Positions 1-8,634 of a stretch of DNA of 64,000 nt are shown piece by piece; positions within the stretch are counted from its first letter, which is position 1; each line of letters opens with the position of its first letter. Where the stretch lies: the NCBI GenBank assembly GCA_944386545.1, contig CALXBK010000006.1, positions 1 to 64,000 of the forward strand, read 5' to 3'. The stretch comes from an uncultured Ruminiclostridium sp. GTDB taxonomy: Bacteria; Bacillota; Clostridia; Oscillospirales; Ruminococcaceae. Made by a program: the position numbers and the translations under genes. Below the pieces are notes generated by a model. The model was not told where the DNA came from. It was given only the letters and a program-made list of their open reading frames with translations, and ran no database searches.

Positions 1-66
1 GCATATTCGGTCCTCCGTTCGTGGTTAGTTCACAATTCCGTTATAACGGATTTTCACCAAATATGC
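1..66 (+). other. Candidate structured RNA or 3' UTR element, copy A
   Basis: The first seven bases (GCATATT) pair exactly with 60-66 (AATATGC). A short CGG/CCG hairpin (8-17) follows the 5' side of the stem, then the motif TTCGTGGTTAGTTCA (18-32), then a perfect palindrome TCCGTTATAACGGA (37-50). Runs of T follow at 72-87, as expected if it is transcribed on this strand. The same motif, inside a different closing stem, occurs at 60116-60176. I do not recognise a known RNA family. The window edge may cut off a longer transcript. Confidence 0.35.
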
Positions 67-101
67 TCTACTTTTTTTACTTTTTTAAAATTAAATTCTT
101 A

Positions 102-138
102 GGCTCTATTTGGCTACCCCAATATTTATTATAGAGCC
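102..138 (-). terminator. Weak hairpin downstream of gpmI
   Basis: GGCTCTAT (102-109) pairs with ATAGAGCC (131-138) across a long loop. It lies 27 bases past the gpmI stop. On the minus strand the tail is T-rich but interrupted, so this is a tentative terminator for the glycolytic operon. Confidence 0.35.
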
Positions 139-164
139 ATTTTATGTTATATTTAAAATATTGC

Positions 165-1736
165 TTATATCATGCTCTCCTGCCAGCAATCGGGTGCTGT
201 AAGGCCGAACATCTTTACTACCGTGGGGGCAACGTTTGCAAGACCGTAAGTGCCGTCCTTGATGGTATACTTGACATCCTTATCGTAAATGATGAAAGGA
301 ACTGCGTTGAGCGAATGGGCTGTTCTTACCTGAACCACGCCCTTCTTATTCTTCTCAAGCATTTCATCGGCGTTGCCGTGGTCCGCGGTAACGAGGAGAG
401 TTACGCCGTACTCGTCGCAAACCTTGATAAGACGTGCAAGTCCGAGATCGACAGCCTCAACTCCGACGATGGTTGCTTCAAGGCTGCCTGTATGGCCTAC
501 CATGTCGCCGTTGGGAAAGTTGCAGCGGATAAAGTCGTACTTCTTGCTCTTTATAGCTTCGATTATATCATCGGTAATCTCAGCGGACTTCATCCAGGGC
601 CTCTGGTCAAAGGAAACATTGTCGGAGGGGATTTCCTTGTAGGTTTCAAGCTCCTCGCTGAACTTGTCGCTCTTGTTGCCGTTCCAGAAATAAGTAACGT
701 GGCCGTACTTCTGTGTTTCGGAAACTGCGTATTCGTTGAGCCCTGCCGCAACAAGCACCTCTGTGAGGGTGTTTGTAATTTCGGGAGGATTTACAAGATA
801 ACGCTTAGGGAGCTTTAAGTCGCCGTCATACTGGAGCATACCTGCAAAGCAAACATCGGGCTTTGCGCCTCTGTCAAACTCGTTGAACTGTTCGTTGTCA
901 AACGCCATGGAAAGCTCGATAGCGCGGTCGCCTCTGAAGTTAAAGAGGATAACGCTGTCCTTGTCTTCAATCCTTCCGACAGGCTTGCCGTCCTTTGCGA
1001 TTACGAATGCGGGTAAATCCTGGTCGATAACGCCGTCAATCTCTGTGCGGTAGGTTTCGATAGCCTGCATTGCGCTGTCAAACTGTCTGCCCTCGCCCTT
1101 AACATGAGTGTTCCAGCCCAGCTCAACCATTTTCCAGTCAGCCTGGTAGCGGTCCATGGTTACCTTCATACGGCCGCCGCCGCTTGCAATCTTACCGTCA
1201 AAGCTGTCGTCGCTGAGCTCTGCGAGGTAATTTTCAAGCTGTTCAACATAGATGGGAGCAGAGGTTGCGGGTACATCTCTGCCGTCCAGCAGAATGTGTA
1301 TTCTTGCCTTTCTTACACCCTCCTTCTTAGCCTGTGCAAGCATCTTGAACAGGTGAGAAATGTTGGAGTGGACGTTGCCGTCCGATAAAAGTCCGATAAA
1401 GTGGAGCGTACTGCCGTTTATCTTGCAGTTGCCGATAAGCTCGCCCCATGCGGAGGAATCGTACATCTTGCCGCTTTCGATAGACTCGTTTACGAGCTTT
1501 GCGCCCTGTGAGTAAATCTGTCCGCAGCCGAGTGCGTTGTGTCCTACCTCGGAGTTACCCATATCATCGTCGCTGGGAAGTCCCACTGCGTCGCCGTGTG
1601 CCTTCAGGCGGGTATTGGGACATTCCTTGAGAAGCATATCAAGCGTGGGAGTATTGGCAAGGGAAACAGCGTCGCCGAGTCCCGTCTTTGAAAAGCCTAT
1701 ACCGTCCATTACAACAAGTAAAATAGGTTTTGGCAT
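165..1736 (-). CDS. gpmI: 2,3-bisphosphoglycerate-independent phosphoglycerate mutase
   Basis: Interconverts 3-phosphoglycerate and 2-phosphoglycerate in glycolysis, using manganese and a phosphoserine intermediate. The 523-residue length fits the family. Visible motifs are the N-terminal metal site (VMDGIG), the phosphoserine loop (MGNSEVGHNALG, around residues 60-70), HTGSLEAT, and the C-terminal metal-binding TADHGNADEM. An AGGA ribosome site precedes the ATG. It is the last gene of the minus-strand run pgk, pentapeptide gene, tpiA, gpmI, 62 bases after tpiA. It is unrelated in fold to the cofactor-dependent mutase. Identification is secure. Confidence 0.97.
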   Translation of the reverse strand: MPKPILLVVMDGIGFSKTGLGDAVSLANTPTLDMLLKECPNTRLKAHGDAVGLPSDDDMGNSEVGHNALGCGQIYSQGAKLVNESIESGKMYDSSAWGELIGNCKINGSTLHFIGLLSDGNVHSNISHLFKMLAQAKKEGVRKARIHILLDGRDVPATSAPIYVEQLENYLAELSDDSFDGKIASGGGRMKVTMDRYQADWKMVELGWNTHVKGEGRQFDSAMQAIETYRTEIDGVIDQDLPAFVIAKDGKPVGRIEDKDSVILFNFRGDRAIELSMAFDNEQFNEFDRGAKPDVCFAGMLQYDGDLKLPKRYLVNPPEITNTLTEVLVAAGLNEYAVSETQKYGHVTYFWNGNKSDKFSEELETYKEIPSDNVSFDQRPWMKSAEITDDIIEAIKSKKYDFIRCNFPNGDMVGHTGSLEATIVGVEAVDLGLARLIKVCDEYGVTLLVTADHGNADEMLEKNKKGVVQVRTAHSLNAVPFIIYDKDVKYTIKDGTYGLANVAPTVVKMFGLTAPDCWQESMI

Positions 1737-1798
1737 AATTTTAAGCGTCCTTTCTCATATTGCCTTAAAAGGCTTTCTTTTGTTATTCTTTAGTATAA

Positions 1799-2572
1799 TC
1801 AGCCGTTTGCCGCAGCCTTGATGATGGTTGTGAAGTCAGCCGCCTTGAGAGAAGCGCCGCCGATAAGACCGCCGTCAACATTGAGCTTGGAAACCAGCTC
1901 CTCTGCATTGCCTGCATTCATAGAGCCGCCGTACTGAATGGTTATCTTCTGTGCGGTATCCTCGTCATAAATCTTTGCAAGAGTAGCACGGATAAATGCA
2001 CAAACCTCTTCAGCCTGGTCTGCGGTTGCGGTCTTGCCTGTGCCGATTGCCCATACGGGCTCGTAAGCGATAACGCACTTCTTGAGGTCCTCAGCGGAAA
2101 TATCATAGAAGTCGAGCTTAATCTGACGTGCGATAACCTCCTCGGTGATGTTGCACTCACGCTCCCAGAGAAGCTCGCCTACGCATACGATAGGCTTTAA
2201 GCCTGCCGCTAAAGCCGCCTTTGTTCTCTTGTTTACGGTTTCGTCGGTTTCTGCGAAATACTGACGTCTTTCGCTGTGGCCGAGAACTACGTATTCAACG
2301 CCCATTTCAGCGAGCATATCAGCAGAGATTTCACCGGTGAATGCACCGCTCTTTTCAAAATGGCAGTTTTCCGCGCCGACCTTGATGTTAGTGCCTTCGG
2401 TTACCGCAAGTGCGGTTTCAAGATTTGTGAAGGGTACGCAAGCTACTATCTCAACGTCCTTGATGTCTGCTACCATGGGCTTTAACTCCTCTAAGAGAGC
2501 CTTTGCCTCAGGGCGCGTCTTGTTCATTTTCCAGTTACCTGCGATTATTGCTTTTCTGACCTGCTTGTTCAT
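1799..2572 (-). CDS. tpiA: Triosephosphate isomerase
   Basis: Interconverts dihydroxyacetone phosphate and glyceraldehyde 3-phosphate. The 257-residue protein shows the TIM-barrel landmarks: substrate-binding NWKMN near the start, catalytic His in LGHSERR, catalytic Glu in AYEPVWAIGTG, and the phosphate-binding GGS and GGAS segments near the end. The reading frame is open 54 bases further upstream, but the ATG at 2572 has an AAAGGAA site at proper spacing and gives the normal N-terminus (MNKQVRKAIIAGNWKMN). It follows the pentapeptide-repeat gene by 25 bases, so the two are almost certainly cotranscribed. Confidence 0.97.
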   Translation of the reverse strand: MNKQVRKAIIAGNWKMNKTRPEAKALLEELKPMVADIKDVEIVACVPFTNLETALAVTEGTNIKVGAENCHFEKSGAFTGEISADMLAEMGVEYVVLGHSERRQYFAETDETVNKRTKAALAAGLKPIVCVGELLWERECNITEEVIARQIKLDFYDISAEDLKKCVIAYEPVWAIGTGKTATADQAEEVCAFIRATLAKIYDEDTAQKITIQYGGSMNAGNAEELVSKLNVDGGLIGGASLKAADFTTIIKAAANG

Positions 2573-2597
2573 TTTTATCGTTCCTTTCAAATACAAT

Positions 2598-2996
2598 TTA
2601 TTGTTTGTTCTGCTTATAAAATTCAATCATTTCGGCAATACCGATACCGTCAATCTGTGCGTCTGCAAAATTACAGCCTGTGAAATCGGCGTCTGTAAGA
2701 TCACAGCCGTGAAAATCTGCACGTGCAAGATTACAGCCGGAAAAGGTTACATCTGTGAGGTTACAGCCCGAAAAATCCGGATTTGACAGATTACAGCCCG
2801 AAAAATCCGCATTTGAAATATCGCTTGCTTTAAAGTCAGCGTAAGAAATATTTACTCTTTCAAGCTCACAGCCTGTCATATTGCTTTCGGAAATAACGAT
2901 GTTTTCCATTCCCGTCTGCTTTATTGAAGCATTGTTAAAATCACATTCGGCAACACTCTCAACCGTTTTGCCGTATAATTTCAGCTTTTCGCTCAT
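2598..2996 (-). CDS. Small pentapeptide-repeat-like protein inside the glycolytic operon
   Basis: This 132-residue protein is built mostly from five-residue repeats of the form (A/S)(D/N)(F/L)xG-C, such as ADFSGCNL, PDFSGCNL and ADFHGCDL, from about residue 45 to 110. Such repeats fold as a right-handed quadrilateral beta-helix. Many coils have cysteine in the same position, so the helix would carry a cysteine ladder. An AAGGAG site precedes the ATG. It lies between pgk and tpiA with short gaps, so it is expressed with glycolysis. Known pentapeptide proteins include DNA-gyrase mimics and scaffolds. Nothing here fixes its function. Confidence 0.85.
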   Translation of the reverse strand: MSEKLKLYGKTVESVAECDFNNASIKQTGMENIVISESNMTGCELERVNISYADFKASDISNADFSGCNLSNPDFSGCNLTDVTFSGCNLARADFHGCDLTDADFTGCNFADAQIDGIGIAEMIEFYKQNKQ

Positions 2997-3037
2997 AATA
3001 ACTCCTTATCAGCTCTGCCCTTTTCCGTATACATATC

Positions 3038-3061
3038 AAAGGGCGGATAACTCCGCCCCTT
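3038..3061 (-). terminator. Hairpin after pgk, possible attenuator
   Basis: GGGCGGA pairs with TCCGCCC around a four-base loop, extended by A/T pairs, 13 bases past the pgk stop on the minus strand. The following minus-strand sequence (TTTGATATG) has only a short T run. It may be a partial terminator or an mRNA-stabilising hairpin that lowers downstream expression relative to pgk. Confidence 0.45.
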
Positions 3062-3073
3062 GCAGAAAATCAA

Positions 3074-4297
3074 TTACTTGTCCTGAATGCAAGCGATGCC
3101 GGGAAGAACCTTGCCCTCGAGGTATTCGAGAGAAGCGCCGCCGCCTGTGGAGATGTGGCTCATTTTATCGGCAAAGCCGAGCTGTACAACTGCCGCCGCG
3201 CTGTCGCCGCCGCCGATAACGGTGGTTGCGTCTGTTTCAGCGAGCGCCTTTGCAACAGCTATTGTACCCTTTGCGAGTACGGGGTTTTCAAACACGCCCA
3301 TAGGTCCGTTCCATACAACAGTCTTGGCTGATCTAACGGCGTCAGCGAAAAGCTCCGCCGTCTTTGCGCCGATGTCAAGTCCCATCATATCTGCGGGAAT
3401 GTTGTCGGAATCAACAACGCTTACTTCAACAGGACCGTCGATAGGATCGGGGAACGCCTTGGAAATTGTGGTATCAACAGGGAGCAGGAGCTGCTTGCCG
3501 AGAGATTCAGCCTTTGCTATCATTTCCTTGCAGTAGTCAAGCTTCTCGTTGTCAACAAGAGAAGTACCAACCTCACAGCCCTTAGCCTTAAGGAAGGTGT
3601 AAGCCATACCGCCGCCGATAATGAGTGTATCGCACTTTTCGAGCAGGTTCGAGATAACGTTGAGCTTGTCTGCAACCTTAGCGCCGCCGAGGATAGCAAC
3701 GAAAGGTCTTACGGGATTTTCAACGGCGTTGCCAAGGAACTCGATTTCCTTGTTCATAAGGTAGCCTACCGCGGTTTCCTTAACAAAGCTTGTAACGCCT
3801 GCGGTGGAAGCGTGAGCACGGTGAGCCGAGCCGAATGCGTCCATTACAAATACATCATCGTCAACGAGGTCTGCAAGCTCCTTAGCGAAGCCCTCGCCGT
3901 TCTTGGTTTCCTCTGCGCCTCTGAAACGGGTGTTCTCAAGAACAACGATTTCGCCCTCGCCCATCTCAGCTACTGCCTTCTTAGCGTTTTCGCCTACAAC
4001 AACGTCGTCCTTTGCAAAGGTTACCTTTGTGCCGCTCATAAGCTCTGCAAGTCTGTCAGCCGCCGCCTTGAGAGAGAACTTGTCCTCAGGACCGTTCTTG
4101 GGCTTGCCAAGGTGAGAGCAAAGAACAACCTTAGCTCCGTTTTCAACTAACTTCTTGATTGTGGGAAGTGCGGCGACGATTCTGTTGTCATTTGTAATCT
4201 TGCCTTCCTTCATAGGTACGTTGAAGTCAACGCGGACAAGAACCTTTCTGCCCTTAACCTGTAAATCTTCCACATTCTTCTTGTTTAACTTGCTCAT
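3074..4297 (-). CDS. pgk: Phosphoglycerate kinase
   Basis: Transfers phosphate from 1,3-bisphosphoglycerate to ADP in glycolysis. The 407-residue protein is slightly longer than the common ~395. It shows [15 protein letters not shown], the hinge [18 protein letters not shown] and the nucleotide-binding GGGDSAAAV near the C-terminus. The ATG is preceded by AAGGAA. It is the first gene of the glycolytic operon. A consensus promoter lies about 95 bases upstream. Glyceraldehyde-3-phosphate dehydrogenase and enolase, often next to it in Firmicutes, are not in this window. Confidence 0.97.
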   Translation of the reverse strand: MSKLNKKNVEDLQVKGRKVLVRVDFNVPMKEGKITNDNRIVAALPTIKKLVENGAKVVLCSHLGKPKNGPEDKFSLKAAADRLAELMSGTKVTFAKDDVVVGENAKKAVAEMGEGEIVVLENTRFRGAEETKNGEGFAKELADLVDDDVFVMDAFGSAHRAHASTAGVTSFVKETAVGYLMNKEIEFLGNAVENPVRPFVAILGGAKVADKLNVISNLLEKCDTLIIGGGMAYTFLKAKGCEVGTSLVDNEKLDYCKEMIAKAESLGKQLLLPVDTTISKAFPDPIDGPVEVSVVDSDNIPADMMGLDIGAKTAELFADAVRSAKTVVWNGPMGVFENPVLAKGTIAVAKALAETDATTVIGGGDSAAAVVQLGFADKMSHISTGGGASLEYLEGKVLPGIACIQDK

Positions 4298-4392
4298 GGT
4301 AATAATTCCTTTCGCTTTGTATAATTTCTATGAGGCTGCCCTCAAATTTTACTGCAATGCCGCAAAGCAAATCTGCTCTGCGCTCATATTTT

Positions 4393-4421
4393 ATTTTACC
4401 AAAAATAAATAAAAAAAGCAA
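4393..4421 (-). promoter_or_regulatory. Sigma-A promoter of the pgk operon
   Basis: Read on the minus strand: TTGCTT (4421-4416), a 17-base spacer, then TAAAAT (4398-4393). The region is strongly A/T-rich and lies about 95 bases before the pgk start. Confidence 0.6.
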
Positions 4422-4530
4422 GTGCTTTTTAAGGGAAAATTAAAAACGCCGGCAAGAATGATAAAAAAATTAACAAAAAATGCGGTTTTAAGAGTAAAAG
4501 CTTTTACAGCGGCGGCTTAAAGGCAAAAAT

Positions 4531-4561
4531 GCCGCCCCGAGGCTCAAAACTTCGGGGCGGC
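4531..4561 (-). terminator. Intrinsic terminator of the sigma/anti-sigma operon
   Basis: A G/C-rich stem, GCCGCCCCGA with TTCGGGGCGGC, followed on the minus strand by ATTTTTG. It separates the stress-sigma operon from the pgk promoter. Confidence 0.85.
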
Positions 4562-4646
4562 AGGCTTGTTTACAAATTATTTACGGCAAGCGGTGCAGAG
4601 GCAAAATCAACTTTGCCAAAGCGTTTTGTTTGTTGCGACAAAGGTA

Positions 4647-5225
4647 TTATGCCAAAATCAGATTATATTCATCAAAATCTATATTCTGATAACCGCACAT
4701 CGTTTGCTCTAAAGAATCCAGCAGAAGCTCCGAGTCGGTTTTATCATAATAAGCCTCTATCTCATTTGAGACGGTAAGATTTAAAACGAAGCGGTCGCCG
4801 GCCTCATATTGCGCAGTGCTTTCGTCTACGGTTGCTTTGCCGTTGTCTTGGATATTCACATCTATTAGCTCTACCTCATCGCCTATCCCGTTTTCCTCTC
4901 TCCAGACTGTGAAAACCCCTTCAGCCGAAAGCTGAAGATAATGCTTTTTTGCGGCAATTTTACCGTCCTGTACATAATAAACCGGGACATAGCCGTGTGC
5001 GGGCGCTAAGGTGTCTTTGCTTTCGTCTGCGGGAATTTGAGAAGCTACGCCCCATGTACCGAAATATCCCGATGCAAAGCCTACCGAGATTGCCACAGCC
5101 GCACAGGCTGCAAGCGAGCCTGCACAAATAAATATCCGCCTGCGGGATTTTCTTTTAACTTTTGCGTTTTTTACAGCGGTTTCATCTACATCGCCGATTG
5201 CATTTAAAATATCATACTCTTTCAT
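4647..5225 (-). CDS. Putative membrane anti-sigma factor
   Basis: A 192-residue protein with a short cytoplasmic N-terminus (about residues 1-30, ending in a basic KRKSRRR), one membrane segment (about 31-55) and an extracellular domain of about 135 residues. Its start codon overlaps the stop of the upstream ECF sigma gene by four bases. That arrangement is typical of a membrane anti-sigma factor cotranscribed with its sigma factor. No named anti-sigma domain is recognised, so the role is inferred from topology and context. Confidence 0.6.
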   Translation of the reverse strand: MKEYDILNAIGDVDETAVKNAKVKRKSRRRIFICAGSLAACAAVAISVGFASGYFGTWGVASQIPADESKDTLAPAHGYVPVYYVQDGKIAAKKHYLQLSAEGVFTVWREENGIGDEVELIDVNIQDNGKATVDESTAQYEAGDRFVLNLTVSNEIEAYYDKTDSELLLDSLEQTMCGYQNIDFDEYNLILA

Positions 5226-5779
5226 CTGAAACCCTCCTTTTCAAGTGTAAGCCTGAGCTTATTGCGTATCCTGAAAAGCATTGACTTTATCTTGCTTTCG
5301 GAAAAACCGAACTGCCTGCACACTGAGCTGATGGAATCCATATACCAATACCGACAGAGAAAAACCTTTTGCTCAATTTCGGGCAAAGCAAGCACGAAGG
5401 CATTTATTGTCTGTGACAGCCTCTTTTGTTCAAATTCCTGCTCCGTGCTGTTTTCACTCGGCACACATTCAAGAAGCTCGTCCAGCACAAGCGCCGCTTC
5501 TCCGCCGCCCCGCTTGCGGGCGTTTCGCTGTCTTAACCTGTCGATGCTTATGCGACGGGTTATTTTGCCGAGAAATACAGACAGCACAGCGGGCCTGTGA
5601 GGCGGTATACAGCTCCACGCTTCTTGATATGTATCGTTTACGCTTTCCTCTGTGTCCTCATTGTTACCGAGAATATTGCGGGCAATGCTGTAACAGTATT
5701 TGGCATACTTTGCCGAGGTCTCGGATATTGCCTGCTCAGAACGTCTCCAGTACAATTCAACAATCTTTTCATCCTCCAT
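5222..5779 (-). CDS. ECF-type RNA polymerase sigma factor
   Basis: A 185-residue sigma-70-family protein of extracytoplasmic-function type. Region 2 (about residues 20-90) has the ARNILGNNEDTEESVNDTY helix and a basic segment. Region 4 (about 125-180) has VFLCRYWYMDSISSVCRQFGFSESKIKSMLFRIRNKLR with a clear helix-turn-helix. A GGAGGTG site precedes the ATG. The next gene encodes a putative membrane anti-sigma factor, so activity is probably released by an envelope signal. Confidence 0.9.
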   Translation of the reverse strand: MEDEKIVELYWRRSEQAISETSAKYAKYCYSIARNILGNNEDTEESVNDTYQEAWSCIPPHRPAVLSVFLGKITRRISIDRLRQRNARKRGGGEAALVLDELLECVPSENSTEQEFEQKRLSQTINAFVLALPEIEQKVFLCRYWYMDSISSVCRQFGFSESKIKSMLFRIRNKLRLTLEKEGFR

Positions 5780-5820
5780 GTAAGCACCTCCTTTGTCTTA
5801 ACAAGAGCTCTTCACCCATC

Positions 5821-5848
5821 TACTCGGAAAATATTCCGTTTCGTTGCA
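5821..5848 (-). promoter_or_regulatory. Candidate ECF-type autoregulated promoter
   Basis: On the minus strand TGCAAC (5848-5843), 16 bases, CGAGTA (5826-5821), 41 bases before the sigma gene. The pattern resembles ECF promoters (an AAC-containing -35 and a CG-starting -10) and would allow positive autoregulation. It rests on a single site. Confidence 0.35.
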
Positions 5849-5917
5849 TAAAAAATATAAATTTCAGCCGCAGATTTAAAATAATTTATCAACGGCGATT
5901 TTCCTAAAACAGCCGAA

Positions 5918-5950
5918 GCTCCCCAAAGCTAAGGCTTAGCTTCGGGGAGC
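5918..5950 (-). terminator. Hairpin below the BspA-type pseudogene
   Basis: GCTCCCC pairs with GGGGAGC, with an inner AGCT/AGCT pairing. The minus-strand tail (TTCGGCTGTTTTAGG) has few consecutive Ts. It is probably the 3' end of the 6031-7197 locus transcript. Confidence 0.4.
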
Positions 5951-6030
5951 GGGATATTCGGTATGCTGTCATCGATTTTTTCGCAGCCGCAAAAAGCCTG
6001 CGGGAGATAATTTTGCAGGTAAAGAGGGTA

Positions 6031-7197
6031 TCAGGAAAACAGTGCGTACAAGTCGGACGTATTATCCTTTGTGTAGGTGTTGCCTTTATATGTAATCGTC
6101 AGATTGTTATTTTCGCCAAAGGCTTCTTCTCCTATGAAAACAACGCTGTCGGAAATAACAACGGACTTAAGCAAATCACAGGAAAAGAAGGCTTTCTTTC
6201 CTATTTCCGTTACCCCGTCGGGGATTGTAATTTCGGTAAGAGCGTCACAAGAAATGAAAGCGAAATCATCTATTTTGGTTACCCCCTGAGGAATTGTCAC
6301 AGATTCAAGATAGAAACAATTACAAAACGTACTGTCCTCAATGGCTGTTACACCCTCCGGGATTATTATCTCGGTGAGCTCACAAGTCAAAAATGCCGCA
6401 TCGCCGATTACCTTAAGGCTGCTCGGAAGCGTAAAAGGCATCAGGACTTATCTCAGTTACACCCTCGGCAACGGTAACGGTTTTTTCCTTTCCCGTAAGC
6501 ACGCAAATCACCTTGGTAAGCTCCTTATTATACAGCATACCGTCAACCACAGCGAAATTTTCATTATTATCAAAATCAATTTCTGCGTCACAGCCCCAGA
6601 AAGCAAAAAGCTCTATTTCCGAAACACTTGCAGGTAAAGTCACCTTTGTAAGCGATTTGCAGTTTTGGAAAGCGCCCTTGCCTATATGCGACACTCCCTC
6701 GGGTATTGTCAGCTCCGAAAGTGCGGTACAATGGGCAAAGGAAAAGCTGCCGATGGTTTTGACGCTTTCGGGGATAGTAACGCTCACAAGCGATTTGCAG
6801 TTTTGGAATGCGTATCGCTCAATAATTTCAACGCTGTCGGGAATAACAACGCTTGTGATATGCTCACAGTTTTCAAACGCGCCAATGCTTGCTACACGTG
6901 AAATAGCCGTAACCTTTTTTCCATCGGGACTGTAATGCGGAATTACCACTTAGGCTGAGCTTCCCGTATAACCTGAAACACGGCAGGTTTCCTCATCGTT
7001 AGAGTGAAATACAAGCCCCTCGGTTATTACCTCTCCCTGCCAAGACGCCTCAGAGGAAACAGTTTCGGACTGCAAGGCGTCACTGCTTTGGGACTGCTGT
7101 GAATAATCCGACGCATTACCATGATTGCCGCTGTCACTGCAACCGGCTGAGCTTAAAATCAACAAAGCGCTTAGAATTAAAACTGATATTTTTTCAT
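6031..7197 (-). pseudogene. Decayed BspA-type leucine-rich-repeat lipoprotein gene
   Basis: Three fragments of one reading frame. The natural start is the ATG at 7197 with a GGAGGA site. It runs into six A residues and reaches a stop after six codons. One more A would restore a lipoprotein signal (KISVLILSALLILSSAGC). The next fragment stops at an in-frame TAA (6950-6952) between YTGSSA and VVIPHYSPDGKKVTAI, where the family normally reads straight through. After about 170 more residues of LRR_5 repeats (SVTIPESVKTIGSFSFAHC and similar), the frame is lost near 6413-6441 and continues in another frame (LPSSLKVIGDAAF). Three independent lesions point to a pseudogene. An intact relative lies at 46724-49111. 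Confidence 0.8.
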
Positions 7198-7210
7198 TAT
7201 ACTTCCTCCT

Positions 7211-7244
7211 CAAAGCCTTAAGGCGGTCTTTATGCGGCGTTGCC
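7211..7244 (-). repeat. Fragment of the 32107-32278 repeat element
   Basis: This 34-base stretch differs at six positions from 32245-32278 in the same orientation. Shared cores are GGCAAC, AAAGACCGC and GGCTTTG. It sits just upstream of the pseudogene's ribosome site. No second terminal repeat was found near it, so it looks like a solo end. Confidence 0.5.
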
Positions 7245-7493
7245 TTAATATGCCAAAACGTGCTGTAGGACAGCCGTTTTTCTTCAAAATACTGCAGGAT
7301 CAATTGCAAAATTTAAAACAACATCAATAAAATATTCCGTATAAAGCGCTTTCACACATTTTGCCGATTTTGCATACCTTCCTATCTATACTATACGCCC
7401 TTATTTTATAAAAGTCAACAACACGCACTTGATTTGTCCGTGAGCAATGCCGCAGGTATGGAAATTAGGCGGGGAATTTTTCCCTGAAATGCG

Positions 7494-8303
7494 TCACTCC
7501 TGTTCGGGCTGTGAAGATGAGGTGCTTTCAGCGGGAGCGTCGGTTTCCTGCGGCTTTACGGTATAGTTTTCCTCGCTCCACTCCATAAGCCCGAAGCCGA
7601 ACAGCCATTTATAGCTCCAGGGACGGCGCTTGAGCTTGCAAACATCCTCGGCATTTCCCTCTACCGTGTAGAAATACGTTCCGTCCGTGCCTATGTAAAA
7701 TCCGACATGGTCTGCGCTTTCGTCCAGGTCCCAATCAAAGAAGATAAGGTCGCCCGGTGCAGGATCGGGATAATCTCTGTCGCCCCAGCTGTCATGCTCA
7801 ATAAACCAGGTTGCACCCTCCGACTGACACCTTGTGAAATAGGGCTCGTCCTTGCCCACCTGATTTAAGCACCAGGAGGTAAAACAGCCGCACCATTCTA
7901 TTCTTTCCTCAAAGCCGTACCAGCTCCAGTAAGGCTCGCCGCCGACATTGCCCACCTGCTTTAACGCAAGCTCAACAATTGCGGGATTGCCCTTGCGGTT
8001 GCCCTCAATAAAATTGACGGAATTTATATCAAAATCCGGCTTGTAATTCGAAGTATCCTCCGTTTGTGTTGTATCAACGGTTGTCGCCGGTGTTGTCACA
8101 GAGGTCTTGGGGGCAGAGGTTTCGGGGTCAGAGGTCTTGGGGGCAGAGGTTTCGGGGGCAGAGGTCTCGGGAGCAGGAGTTTCGGGAACAGACGGCTCCG
8201 GGGTTTGGGGTACAGATGACACAGTTGCGGTCACTTTAGTGCAGGATGTCGCCGCAAGAAGTATCACGGCGGCAGATAATGCGGCAAAAATTCTCCTTTT
8301 CAT
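7494..8303 (-). CDS. CHAP-domain lipoprotein (putative peptidoglycan amidase/peptidase)
   Basis: A 269-residue protein with a lipoprotein signal (LLAATSC, acylated Cys near residue 21), a low-complexity linker of ETSAPETSAPKTS-type units (about 32-85), and a CHAP fold (about 95-245). The CHAP nucleophile is in EWCGCFTSWCLNQVG and the histidine is in DHVGFYIG. Such proteins cleave peptidoglycan cross-bridges or stem peptides at the outer face of the membrane. The linker is encoded by a short DNA tandem repeat (about 8095-8190), which may vary in length. The C-terminal tail is acidic and Ser-rich. It is a single-gene unit with its own promoter. Confidence 0.85.
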   Translation of the reverse strand: MKRRIFAALSAAVILLAATSCTKVTATVSSVPQTPEPSVPETPAPETSAPETSAPKTSDPETSAPKTSVTTPATTVDTTQTEDTSNYKPDFDINSVNFIEGNRKGNPAIVELALKQVGNVGGEPYWSWYGFEERIEWCGCFTSWCLNQVGKDEPYFTRCQSEGATWFIEHDSWGDRDYPDPAPGDLIFFDWDLDESADHVGFYIGTDGTYFYTVEGNAEDVCKLKRRPWSYKWLFGFGLMEWSEENYTVKPQETDAPAESTSSSQPEQE

Positions 8304-8425
8304 AGTCGGTTTCTCCTTTTTGTTCCTGTATTTCTATGATAACAGCCGCGGGAAAAGGTCCTTTAGCGGCAGAAAAAGCAGCAATGCTCTTATTCAATTT
8401 GCGGGACAAGCCATGCTTTTAGTAC

Positions 8426-8453
8426 ATTATATCACATTATTCCAAAAAATCAA
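8426..8453 (-). promoter_or_regulatory. Promoter of the CHAP lipoprotein gene
   Basis: On the minus strand TTGATT (8453-8448), 16 bases, TATAAT (8431-8426), about 120 bases before the start codon. Confidence 0.6.
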
Positions 8454-8458
8454 TAAAA

Positions 8459-8474
8459 GTTACATAATTGTAAC
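8459..8474. promoter_or_regulatory. Inverted repeat next to the CHAP promoter
   Basis: GTTACATAATTGTAAC has perfect six-base arms. A related half-site pair (TTGTAAT and GTTACA) follows at about 8479-8497. The position just upstream of the -35 element fits an activator or dual regulator site. The binding protein is unknown. Confidence 0.35.
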
Positions 8475-8587
8475 TAAATTGTAATATTTTTGTTACATTT
8501 CTTGCTCTTATTTATATATTAAGACAAAATCTTTAGTAAATATTTATCGGGAGTAATTAGCTTCGAGAGATAATGAACAAAAAGAGG

Positions 8588-8623
8588 CTGTCGCAATTCA
8601 AAACAGCAATTTGCGACAGCCCC
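8588..8623 (-). terminator. Intrinsic terminator of the ABC transporter operon
   Basis: An 11-bp stem, GGCTGTCGCAA with TTGCGACAGCC, followed on the minus strand by TCTTTTTGTT. The 3' flank on the plus strand is also T-rich, so it could stop transcription in both directions. A copy of the 143-bp repeat lies between it and the permease stop codon. Confidence 0.8.
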
Positions 8624-8634
8624 GTCTTTTTATA

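Noticed and set aside
1-66. tRNA-like reading of the 7-bp closing stem
   Set aside because: There is no anticodon arm, no T-arm GGTTC in the right place and no matching length.
7150-7197. Phase-variable switch at the A tract after the ATG of the BspA-type gene
   Set aside because: The tract is only six bases long, and the gene has two further lesions that slippage would not repair.
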